Below, one piece after another: positions 1 to 8,863 of a stretch of 64,000 bases of DNA. Both the position numbers and the translations under genes were made by a program. Position 1 is the first letter of the stretch, and each line of letters starts with the position of its first letter. The notes below the pieces were generated by a model. The model ran no database searches. It was not told the origin of the DNA and worked only from the letters and a program-made list of their open reading frames with translations. Source of the DNA: Marsupella aquatica (lineage: Eukaryota > Marchantiophyta); NCBI GenBank assembly GCA_973895155.1, contig OZ316891.1:17546001-17610000 (forward strand), read 5' to 3'.

Positions 1-12
1 TACCCCTTGATA

Positions 13-948
13 TCAGCAGAAGTGAACGGACGGCCCACCTAACAAGACCAGGCACTCCTGGGGAGATATTTGGGAAAAATAGAGGGTCAATCGCGCGTGT
101 GACAGCAACCCAACGTGATCTGGTCCAAGAACATCATCATCAATTGCACCTGACTCGAAAGGAATTGTGATGATGCCAACCCCCACTTTGGTCTGATTAT
201 CCTCAGCATACAATTCCACCTCCTCGGTCATCCAATTAGAACGCAAACTATAATCCTTGAAATTATAATTTGAAAAAACATACCATGTGGACAGGTCGTT
301 TAGCATATCCTGGGAAGAACTCCTCCGAGTAACATCCTTTAAATTCCAGAATACAAAAGTGTCCAATGCTTCCTGAACGGTATCGGCTCCATTGTGAGGA
401 AAGGGTAACCTCTCCCTTCCTTGAAAAACTTCACATATTTTCACACTAATCCTAGAAGTGCCAAGTCTTTCATTGTGACAGGTCTCATCGGGATTCGTCT
501 TGAACACAAATCCACGAGCCACAATCTGATTGCCGATCCAGAGCTCGACTTCATCGCCAAATATAATCGAGTCTCCAAAACTTCCCACTGAAGATTTGTC
601 TGGTACAAAACCGGGAACCGTATCCTTTGCAGAACAAGATGCATCCATTTGTGTTGTCGCTGGAGTTGACTGTGACTTCAAATATGCAAAAGAGGCATCC
701 CAAATAATGCAGGAGTCGACAGCATCAAACAGGGTCCTGATCGGCGGCAAAGGGTAAGGAATTTCTCGTGATCCCTCATAGCACTTCTCAATGAGAACTC
801 CTATATGATTACTTCCCAAATCAACATTACGCACTGAGTCACCCGAGTCAACCTTGAGGACGGTCCCGCAAGCAACTTCCACTCCGTCGATTACGAGGCA
901 AACCTTGTCCCCTCGAAAGAAAATCCCCATTTTGAAAACATGGTCCAA
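13..948 (-). CDS. Protein with three DUF8039-like repeats, transposon-associated type
   Basis: One open frame of about 300 residues. Three diverged copies of the same unit can be seen: roughly residues 8-85 (core VEVACGTVLKVD, then LGSNHIGVLIEKCYEG), 122-205 (core NQIVARGFVFKTNP, then LGTSRISVKICEVFQG, ending DTFVFWNLK) and 235-300 (core TKVGVGIITIPFE, then LGPDHVGL). The pattern 'hydrophobic-A-x-G-x-V, then L-G, then V-x-V, P-x-P, and a W near the end' resembles DUF8039, a domain I know from plant proteins linked to En/Spm-type transposons; the family call is from memory of that pattern. The 948 end is a TTG; the first in-frame ATG lies seven codons inside. The third copy loses similarity near the C terminus, so the frame may be truncated or joined to exons outside the window. 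It is divergent to the ParB/methylase-like pseudogene and next to the palindrome cluster. No catalytic function can be assigned. Confidence 0.5.
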   Translation of the reverse strand: MDHVFKMGIFFRGDKVCLVIDGVEVACGTVLKVDSGDSVRNVDLGSNHIGVLIEKCYEGSREIPYPLPPIRTLFDAVDSCIIWDASFAYLKSQSTPATTQMDASCSAKDTVPGFVPDKSSVGSFGDSIIFGDEVELWIGNQIVARGFVFKTNPDETCHNERLGTSRISVKICEVFQGRERLPFPHNGADTVQEALDTFVFWNLKDVTRRSSSQDMLNDLSTWYVFSNYNFKDYSLRSNWMTEEVELYAEDNQTKVGVGIITIPFESGAIDDDVLGPDHVGLLSHARLTLYFSQISPQECLVLLGGPSVHFC

Positions 949-962
949 ATTGTTGGATGTAG

Positions 963-1405
963 TTACCTCGAGATCATCTCGAGGTAAAGTGACTACAAAA
1001 ACAAACCAAAAAACCCAAGTGTAGAAGTTTATCCCACAAAATTGTGTGATAGAGAAAATAAGAAACTCTTCTACCTCGAGACGATCTCAAGGTAGAAGAG
1101 GGACCAAAAACTCCAATATGTAAAAATTCAGAAGTATTTAGTTGGAGACGATCTCGAGGTAAAATATGAAATCTCACTAAATAGCGAATTCAGATTCTAT
1201 ACCTCCGACTCTCTACAAACTCAATTATAAGAAGGAAAACTGAATGCACCATTAGAAAGAAGGCAAAAGTGAATAAGTTTGAGGATCAAACTTATGACTC
1301 GAGATGATCTCAAGCCAAGAAGGACATTGTATTTGACAAAGAAACTATTATGAATTTTAAGCCACCCAAAATAAGAACATATAAATGGCTCTAGATGATC
1401 TAGAG
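963..1405. repeat. Five palindromes of the CTCGAG family between the divergent genes
   Basis: Inverted repeats lie at 963-987, 1066-1100, 1141-1160, 1298-1314 and 1389-1405. The first has perfect 12-base arms (TTACCTCGAGAT / ATCTCGAGGTAA) around one base. The second has 16-base arms with one mismatch, ending CTCTTCTACC on one side and GGTAGAAGAG on the other. The fifth has CTCTAGAT / ATCTAGAG, with both arms changed together relative to the family core. No protein-coding signal was found here. Confidence 0.8.
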
Positions 1406-2310
1406 GAATGATTTGGTGCAATTAAGAAAGTAGGCTCCCAGTTTACTTCCAGACACTGAGAAATAGCTTCTAAAAGGCCATCAAATAGAGGGAAAAGGCT
1501 TCCAAATGGATTTTGACCGACACTAGTATAAGCTGAAAAGGTTTGGTTTTCTAAAAGATAGGAGCTCAATTATTTTAGACCTCCTTCAGGGATTAAAATG
1601 AGAATTTCTTGAAAATATCCTAAACACAAACGTAGAGTCCACAACCCTTGAAAAGAACAACAGAAAGAGATCAGAGCAAAAATCTAGAGCCAAAGAGAGG
1701 GAGAGGGAGAGGGAGAGAGAGCAGAGAGAGGCAGAGGGAGAAACAAGCGAGCAATGAAACGAAATGAGAAGAATGACCCGCTGGAGACCAAAGAGAAGCA
1801 ATATATAAAACCCTGACAGACAAAAAGGCCAATAAGACGGCTTGGTTGAACTTGTGTCACGGCTAAACTCGCGGCACGGCTGAAGTACGAATAACAATAA
1901 TGACAACACGTGTGACCGTAATAATGACTGTACGCACCCAACAGGTTGCGTGGCAGCCTGCCTGAGCCTGCACGAGCCCTGGCACGCTTGGCACGGCCAA
2001 GGCCGACCCCCGAGGGGCTTATAGTGGCTTCAGGGGTTTTGAATTCCCCATTTTCACATTCGCCTCCTCGCCTCTTCGCCTCCTCGCATCCCTTGCCTCC
2101 TTGCCTCTAGATTGTTTCGCGCTCTTGCCTCGAGATCCTTGTATTAGCCTCGAGATTGCAAAGGGTCGAGATTAGGTTTTTTCCTCGAGATTTTATAGGG
2201 TCAAGATTTTGTGTTTAGGCTCGAGCTTTGATAGGGTCGAGATTTTCTGTTTAGGCTCGAGATTTGTGTTTAAGTTCTCAGCCCGTCGTACGTTCCTCTC
2301 TTCACCAGCC
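1406..2310. promoter_or_regulatory. Spacer with GA microsatellite and candidate divergent promoter region
   Basis: A GA-rich simple repeat occupies about 1694-1740. A TATA-like stretch, atatataaaa, sits at about 1801-1810. From 1900 the sequence becomes GC-rich, then at 2060-2110 it is a repetitive CGCCTCCT tract, followed by many half-copies of the CTCGAG palindrome arm (gcctcgagat, gggtcgagat) up to 2270. The position between two divergent frames suggests a promoter, but no transcript evidence exists. Confidence 0.35.
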
Positions 2311-2455
2311 ATGTTGACTGTTGTAGATTTCTCCAAGGAGGACTTCGCTGAGTACAACCTTGCAACCGTTGGCGAAGAGCTTCAGACCCATCTAGACTCA
2401 GCGCATCAGATCCATCGCACCATTAAACATAATTCATCATCTTTGTTCTGTTCAG
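2311..2455 (+). pseudogene. Possible first exon of the fusion gene
   Basis: An ATG at 2311 opens 48 codons (start MLTVVDFSKEDFAEYN) that end at TTCAG/gtttaa, a fair splice donor. The first palindrome of the plus-strand series begins six bases inside the following intron. No family is recognised. The link to the exon at 3445 rests only on position and strand, because intermediate exons were not found. Confidence 0.35.
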
Positions 2456-3444
2456 GTTTAACTCGAGATCGTCTCGAGCTTCAATTGGTCCACTTGTTTC
2501 TGGATTCCTTGGATGCAGTTGAGGCTCGAGATCATCTCGAGCCTATTGATGTTTTCTGCAATACTTTACTTCAAAAGTTGTGATCTATCAATTGATTTTG
2601 CATTTGATGTAAGTGGCATGAGGCTCGAGATCGTCTCGAGCCAATATGCAATTCCTGCATGTGACCTAGTGAGATTTCTTCAAGTTGGAAACCCTTATCC
2701 TTCAAAGTGAAACATCATATCCATAATATCTAAAATTTCCTTCCTCCAGGGACTTTTGTACCCTCCAACTCGTTTTGATCATTGACATCCAAACAGGTTT
2801 GTGGGTATCAGAAGTCAATGGAGAAAGTGGATTTTAATCATTGATTGAATATGATGTTCATTGTTGAATATGATATTTGGATCACTCGTTTGACATGTTA
2901 GGCTCAAGATCGTCTCGAGCCAAATATATCCCTCACCATCTTCCATTATGGTCATTCGTATCCCTTGGCCAATTTCTTCCAGTTGGAAGGACTCCATGTC
3001 GTCTACTTCAATTACTCATATCCTTTTCATTGTGATCCAAGCTTGCCTTCTGGGCCACTTTCTTAGTCCTCCAACTCGTTTGTGAAGATGACAAACCACT
3101 GAGTTAGAGGGTTTTGAATGTGGTCGAATAGGTGACATTGGATCATTCTTGAAAATGTTGTTCGTTAAATTTGAGTGGTTCATGATATGCAATGGAATAA
3201 AACCTCAACTGATATATATGAGGATCGAGATCATCTCGAGCCCTTGTCTTTTTCTTTTAAACAGATGGTGGTTCGAGATCATCTCGAGCCAATTGTGTTT
3301 CCTAACTATTGTGTTATCTTTTTAGATTTCTTGGGTTTGAAATCTCTTTTTAAATTCCACGGATGAAATGGCATTGGAACACGTCAGACTTAAAAGGAAG
3401 ATCGAGATCATCTCGAGCCACCTATTTGTTTCTTGGTTTTGTAG
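2456..3444. repeat. Intron-like stretch with seven palindromes and a diverged tandem duplication
   Basis: Palindrome copies lie at 2462-2478, 2522-2544, 2621-2642, 2901-2921, 3222-3242, 3270-3290 and 3400-3419. The two stretches starting at 2621 and 2901 also share flanking words (TCGAGCCAA, then ttcttcNagttggaa, then tcctccaactcgtttg or ccctccaactcgtttt), which points to an old tandem duplication of about 280 bases that includes the palindrome. No exon could be supported inside this stretch. Confidence 0.55.
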
Positions 3445-3982
3445 TACATGTTTTTGACAATTGCTACATTTTGGCTGTACCAAGTGCAAAATTGGGATCG
3501 CCTAATTTGGTAGTCGAAGATGGTCGCAAAATCCATGGTTAGAAACCATGGAATGGTACCAGCTATGGCAGAGTTAATTCCGTATTCAAGAGAGAGTTTG
3601 CAGTTGCTCCATTATGAGAATACTGCTGAGGATCGAAAGGAGTTCGAGTGGGGTGTTAAGAATAAGAAGGTGCAGTTCCTTGCAATCAGTGGACAACACT
3701 CGGCAAAGGCAGCTGTTTGGATCATAGGTTGGGCTAAGAGCGATGCAAAGTTGAAGGAGGTCGCAAAAAGTCTGTAAAAAGTCATGAATTTTTTCGGACA
3801 GAACTCCAAGAACAATACTTGCTCAACACTCACAAAGGGCAAATGCTGTTAATAAGACTATGGAGTATGAGTCCTGTTTTCTTGATACTATGGTCCATGC
3901 CCGTCGACAGTTTGACGAGTGTGGCCGTCCGGAGAGACCCGTGATTGGGTCCAATAGACTAACGGATCATCAAAAGTTCTAG
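3445..3982 (+). pseudogene. ParB-like exon of the fusion gene
   Basis: The exon opens after tttgtag and reads in one frame through ...NWDRLIW, an in-frame TAG at 3511, then AELIPYSRESL and QFLAISGQHSAKAAVWI. A TAA at 3775 and a one-base shift follow, after which the reading resumes as SDRTPRTILAQHSQRANAV and RRQFDECGRPERP. It ends at TAG/gtaaat in phase 0. In bacteria ParB-like segments of this kind are sometimes fused to DNA methylases, which fits the next exon; that parallel is inference. The reading on both sides of the shift is coherent, so decay looks recent. Confidence 0.5.
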
Positions 3983-4152
3983 GTAAATTCGAACTCAAAT
4001 CCACTTCTAGCTCAAGATTGTCTCGAGCCTCGAGGTCAAGTTTCTGTATTTGATTTATCTTCATGTATTCTCCCATAAATTTTACCATAGTTCCTTAATT
4101 CTACTTCGAGATCGTCTCGAGCCTCAGATTTTCTTTGTACTGTTTGGATCAG
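3983..4152 (+). other. Short intron carrying two palindromes
   Basis: The donor is TAG/gtaaat and the acceptor ttggatcag. Palindrome copies lie at 4010-4028 (left arm with CG changed to CA) and 4104-4122. Both flanking exons meet in phase 0, which supports this as a real intron. Confidence 0.6.
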
Positions 4153-6577
4153 GATTTTATGGCCCTTGCCAAAATAACAACTGGAAAATCCGATCTGAGG
4201 AATGTTTTTTGGTTGCTATTTTCGGATGAGAACCTCTTCCGAACTTGGAGACAAATGTGCATCGATTGGGTCAAGGGACTTCTTTCGGATGGTCTAGGGG
4301 AGTTAGGTTCAAAAATAAATGGGAAATCCTGGACAACAAAAATGATTACGCCGGCATTGTTTAGATGCTTTGAAGGAGACTTGAGTAGTGACGACATTCT
4401 GAAAGTTTTTACTGCCGTTCAACAACAAAAGGTTTTATTGAAGAAAGACCCAGCCAACAAATCTGATGTTCAATCAATGAGTGATATGGCTCATACTTTC
4501 AAAGTCATGACCAAGCTGAGGGCAAAAATTATGGAGTACTTTGTTTTGAAGTATCCTGATCTGTTTGCCAATTCACTCACTTGGTTTGAGCTAACTCAAT
4601 TTTTGCCTGCATTTATGGATCGTGGTGAGTTGCCAAAACTTAGACAACTTGTTGGAGAGGTTTGGATTTCCAACCTCCTAAAAAGAAATAGGCCAAAAGA
4701 CCCATTTCCACAAAGTCTCGTTGTTAGGCTTGAGCAGATATACTGCAAGGTATTTGGCGGGTTGCCTTCAATGGAGGATACTCCTTATCGCACATTTTTT
4801 AGCGATAATTTGATGAGGACAATGAAGCCTGAGATTGTTGACTCGGTGCAAAGGATGTGCCCACTCTCCATTGTCGATTTTGGTCGTCTTCGACAATAGT
4901 AGTGGACAGATGCCAAATTTTTTGTCTTGCTGGAGTATTGTTTGCAGATGGCGAACTCGACGGAGCTCTTAGTAATCTTTTTTGTCCGTCAAGGCCCATT
5001 GATAGGCCAGATTCAGAGTGCCTTTGAAAAGATTCGTCGTGAGAAGAAAGTCCACACGAAGCTGGAGTACGGGAGCTACTACCGTGATCAGCTGCCCAAG
5101 GAGGAGGGAGATTTTCTCATTGGAGCCCGAGACTCGATCATCTTTGGGGGAATTTGTTGTGAAGAGGAACCAGACTGGTCCCAAATTTTCTTTGATGACT
5201 TTTATGCGTTTTGGAACTACAGTGAGAAGTGGGACAAAGACTTCACAGTCTTGCCTTTGAAGGCCCCTACTAGGAACAACAAAGACCAATCAAAGGGGAA
5301 AGATAAGCTCAATTAATCCACTATTGATGTCAAAGTTTTGGAGAAGATGGCCCCATCTTATGAGATGGTCGGTCGGCGTGGTGGCTTTGTAAATCCAAGA
5401 GCAAAGCCTTTGCGAATGACAAAGCGTCTTGTTGATTATTTCTCGTGCCCACGTCATACAGGGTTGGATTTCTTCTCTGGAGGACAGACATTGAAAGCTT
5501 GTGTCATTCTTGGTCGGGATTGTTTTGTGTATTCGGACACAGCTCAAGAGATGGAATTCACAGAAGCCTTTGCTCAGCTCCTTCATGACAACAAGCAGGT
5601 TTTATATGTGCCACCCAATGAGCCGTTACCATCTGAGGAAATTACTGCCAGTCCCCTCGTTGTAATAGAAGAGGCGGCCTTAGACATAGCTCCAGTGGAA
5701 GCCAGTGTTTATGAGGAAGTATTTGCGGAGAATTTAGAGCATCGCAAAACAGAGGGCCCAAAAATCACAAGCTACATGGAAGAGGAGGGTGAAATACTGC
5801 CTGAATTTGGAAATGATGCTTGAGATGATCTCGACGTTCCAGGTGTTCCTTCATCGGGTGACCTTGGGGATGCACAACGTGAACAACAGTCTTCAACCTT
5901 GGATGTTGGTTGGGAATCCACCTTGCAGGATGCAATTAGCCAACCAATTCCAAGCCCTCCTCAACTGGATGAGACTTTCTCTACTAAGAAAGCTAGTGGC
6001 TGCCATACTCCCCCTCAAGACGAGGCAGGTGCATCGTCCTCTCCCTTGGACCAAATGTTTTGCGCTTCAGAGAATAAGCTTGTTTTCACAGATTCTTCTA
6101 CTGGAAGCCCCGTAATTCTCCCTTTCGTTAGGAAACTGGGGACTGAAATTGGTAGAACTGGTTACAAATCACTCAAAGCAAGTGCTACTCATTATGTTTG
6201 GACTGATGGACCGTCAAAAGGTCAACAAGTCAGTATAGAGCAGTCTGAGAAGATTATTCGATCTAGAAAGTATAGGAAGGATAAGTTCAAATTAGTGTCA
6301 GTTTGGTCTGAGCCAGCTCTTGTTGAGACCCTTCCCGGAGGGATAAATTTGGACATCCAAAACCAACTAGGAGATAACCTTCTAGATGAATTTGGGTCTT
6401 TCAGCACGTGAGGTTGAAACCCAAGTTAGTTTGAACAGTCCTGAAATTCAGCCGTCGAAATTATTATGTCTACCTTCACAGAAATAGGCGGGCCCTTACC
6501 AGTTGTGGAGTGTGTCGACAATAATCTCCAAAGATGTCCTGAGATTTCTTCAACTACTGACCTTCAACCAACAATAG
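4153..6577 (+). pseudogene. DNA N4/N6-methyltransferase-like exon with in-frame stops
   Basis: One reading frame runs from GAT TTT ATG to about 6408, broken only by TAG TAG (4897-4902), TAA (5314) and TGA (5821). Near 6405-6466 a short stretch is readable only in another frame, after which the first frame resumes to the donor ATAG/gtatga. The first 250 residues are helical-looking and unrecognised. At about 5416-5580 the sequence reads KPLRMTKRLVDYFS, then LDFFSGGQTLKACVILGRD, which follows the C-terminal 'F.G.GTTL.A..LGR' pattern of N4/N6 methylases. The tail after 5600 is acidic and low in motifs. A CTCGAG-like palindrome with imperfect arms (5818-5836) lies inside the exon at the TGA. Function is not expected in this copy. 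Confidence 0.5.
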
Positions 6578-6682
6578 GTATGACGTTGACTGTTGTTCAT
6601 TCACTTGTGATGCTCAAGATCGTCTCGAGCATTCCTCTGTTTTATCTCCCACAATTCTAACATTGGTGTTCCTTCTTTGCAG
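6578..6682 (+). other. Intron carrying one palindrome
   Basis: The donor is ATAG/gtatgacg and the acceptor is ccttctttgcag. The palindrome at 6610-6632 has ATGCTCAAGA / TCTCGAGCAT arms. The phase of the exon before (one base) and after (two bases) matches and would make a glycine codon, so the splice call is well supported. Confidence 0.65.
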
Positions 6683-7740
6683 GACCCTTGCCTCCACTTC
6701 ACGGTCCGATCAGACGGAAGCTATTGATTCTTGACCTCAACAAAATGTGTTGGGATTCTGTCAAAACGCCAAGTTCCGGACCGCGCCGTAGTGCAACAAG
6801 TGTCAAGGGTGTCCACTGGGGGAGACGTGGAGGGTTTAACTTTATGTATGTTGAGCGATCCCATCTTCACGAGTTCTTAATCGCAGCTTTTTTGTTATTT
6901 GATGTTGCCATTTGGACTTGTGCAAGGAAACCCAGGATGGATGAAATGATTCATTTGATCTTCAGTCAAGAAGAGCGAGAGCAATTCAAGTTTATTCTCA
7001 CACAAGAAGATACATTCGATACTGGAATCCAGAGGCCTGACATTACCGATGGGAAGGCAAATATTCATTTGAACGATTTGAGGGTGGTTTGGAAACGTTA
7101 TGGTAGATTATATGACGAAACTAATACACTCCTTCTTGATGACACTCCAATGAAGGCATTTTCAAATCCAGAGAATTGTGGGTTGTTTCCTTCCTCATTT
7201 TCGCATCACTCCACGAATGATACATTCTTTCCAGAAATACTATGGCCTCTGCTCAGGAAATTGTATCATGCCTTCAATCTTCAGCACTACCTTTTTATCA
7301 ATCATCCAAAGTGGTCTATGATAAATGTTTTAGCCGATAGAGATCAACAGGCTGCCATTTATGCGTTGTTGACAGAGCGGTGGGGTAGTATGGTATGGGT
7401 TCATTCGGTTATCCATACAGTCTTGGATGTCACAACGGACGAAATTCCTTGGGATGTCAAGAATGAAGTGCAACAATTACCACCAATGGAGGAATTGACG
7501 GAGGAGGCGATCAATGACCTTGCAAAGACATTAATTGGATATTAGTACACAGGACCCTACAGAGACAATCATCGGGGATTTGTTTCGGAAGTCTTGAGGT
7601 GTAGGGACCTCACCACGAAGTTCTGGAATAGGAAGCCTCTCGATTTCTGCAATCGCGATATGAAATATGACCCGTCAGGGTCTAGATTTACTTGCTCAAA
7701 TGAATTCTGCGGGGTGGAGGAGCATGAGATTTGGGTCTAG
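6683..7740 (+). pseudogene. FCP1/NIF-like HAD phosphatase exon
   Basis: The frame reads KLLILDLNKMC, FDVAIWTCARKPRMDEMI, a middle with GIQRPDI, and NTLLLDDTPMKAFSNPE. This follows the FCP1 homology fold: motif I 'hhhDLN' (the plant subfamily commonly has Asn at the second acidic position), the 'hWT/S.R....' block, and motif III 'LLDDsp.K'. These enzymes or their inactive relatives act on phosphoserine tails such as the RNA polymerase II CTD; here the role is unknown. A TAG at 7543 closes the main ORF, but the same frame stays open to 7740 (YRDNHRGFVSEVLRCRD and onward), so that TAG may be another decay stop. As a separate unit the segment 6683-7545 is intact. Confidence 0.6.
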
Positions 7741-7986
7741 ATTATCTCGACCCTACACTGAACAGTTACAATGTGAGTTGTAGATATACATATTCTTAAA
7801 AAAAGTGAAGCTATGCGTACTATCCATTTGAGTCTAGATGCTGTTGATCCTCTTTTACTTGTACATATGTTCTCAAAAAAAGGTTATTTGGGTCTCGACC
7901 CTATACAAAGGGAATAGCTAGAGATATAGATTCAACAACGGGTCAAAATTATGTGGACCCTACATTTGGGTCGAGATAATCTTGAC
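7733..7986. repeat. Two palindromes with GGGTC arms, plus half-copies
   Basis: At 7733-7753 the arms are GGGTCTAGAT / ATCTCGACCC around one base, and at 7968-7986 GGGTCGAGAT / ATCTTGAC. Half copies (gggtctcgaccc at about 7891, gtggtctcgaccct at about 8060) follow. The outer base triplet GGG/CCC differs from the GGC/GCC copies upstream on both arms at once. Confidence 0.65.
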
Positions 7987-8159
7987 ATAGATTTTTACAT
8001 AGTAATTGATATACATTCAACAACCGGTCAAAACCATCTAGAGCCTGCATTGGGGCAGACGTGGTCTCGACCCTGTAAAAATAGGTTTTTTACTTTTATA
8101 ATACATTACCGGTTTACCTTCTGTGTTTGTGTAACTTGGTTATCATGGGTCATTTGAAT

Positions 8160-8470
8160 TTATTATATTGTCTTATTCTATTTTTTCATTGTTTATATTG
8201 TATATAATAAGAATACTTTATTGTCTTTTAATTAATAAGTATTAATAATTGATAACTAAATTATTTAATTAATTATTTGGGAATTAGAATTGTAATTTTA
8301 GACCTCAAAAAGTGTATATTTGGCCACTAAAATATATGCTTTTGGAGAACAAGTTATAGAACTTTTGGGGGTAAAATAAGAAATTTGAAGGTCAACTTCT
8401 GGACAAGAGAAATTCCAGTTTTAATGAATAGGGTGATCTCCATAGCTTGTGAAAAAACCTGAACGTCTCC
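8160..8470. other. AT-rich spacer
   Basis: A run of A/T-rich sequence with ttaattaa-type words. I see no gene, repeat or element end in it. Confidence 0.6.
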
Positions 8471-8861
8471 TTCACTCATCATGACGCACTCGGTAACAAC
8501 TCAACAGCAATCCAGCTACCAAAATGACCAGCTCGCTTCAACCTCCACCTTGAGCTATAATGTGCGATCCCTCCCGCACTGCACAGCTCACACCGTTGAA
8601 AAAACGCGAACTCTAGTCTCTCCCCCGAAAAGCCGTCGAACACGAATAAAACCTGAACGACGCAAACTTCAATTCCTCTGCACCACGGATACCGATCAGC
8701 GAGTTCTAACCACCGTTAGAAAGCCCTCTCACTAACCTATCCGCACAGCCACACACATTCGAGTTTCATGCGACGAAACTCCGACTGTACCATCGACAAT
8801 GAACGCTGGAAACACTTGTCACGAAAAAACCTCGTCACCTCCCAGGCATGCTCTGATACCA
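8471..8861 (-). mobile_element. Leader of a truncated copia-type LTR retrotransposon
   Basis: GCTCTGATACCA at 8850-8861 is the exact complement of TGGTATCAGAGC, the primer-binding site that plant copia elements use with initiator tRNA-Met. It therefore marks a minus-strand element whose body runs to lower coordinates. About 390 bases of leader follow, to an ATG (MSEGDVQVFSQ) at about 8482, after which the similarity to a gag frame cannot be followed. The body is missing, so this is a truncated fragment. The plus-strand 84-codon ORF over the leader is taken as a shadow. Confidence 0.55.
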
Positions 8862-8863
8862 CT

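Larger units (their letters stand above)
2311..7740 (+). pseudogene. Broken fusion gene: ParB-like, DNA methyltransferase-like and FCP1/HAD-like parts
   Basis: I join these exons: 3445-3982, 4153-6577 and 6683 to about 7740, with a possible first exon 2311-2455. Splice sites (CTAG/gtaaat, ggatcag, ATAG/gtatga, ctttgcag) and phases agree across all three. The ParB-like exon has QFLAISGQHSAKAAVWI, like the 'dGQHRl.Aa' block of ParB/Srx domains. The second exon ends a domain with LDFFSGGQTLKACVILGRD, like motif I of N4/N6 DNA methyltransferases; motif IV (DPPW/Y) is not visible, the expected place reading IVDFGRL. The third is an FCP1-like phosphatase. Stops interrupt the frame at 3511, 3775, 3980, 4897, 4900, 5314, 5821, 6409 and 7543, and frame shifts occur near 3778 and 6405-6466. 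I therefore call it a pseudogene. The domain names are inferred from short motifs; the exon continuity is directly visible. Confidence 0.6.

Noticed and set aside
3511-5823. A reassigned genetic code with TAG read as glutamine
   Set aside because: Stops include TAA and TGA as well, and there are frame shifts. The six intact genes in the window end at ordinary stops, so decay explains the pattern.
8481-8735. Plus-strand frame of 84 codons
   Set aside because: It lies antisense to the leader of the copia fragment and has biased composition; taken as a shadow.
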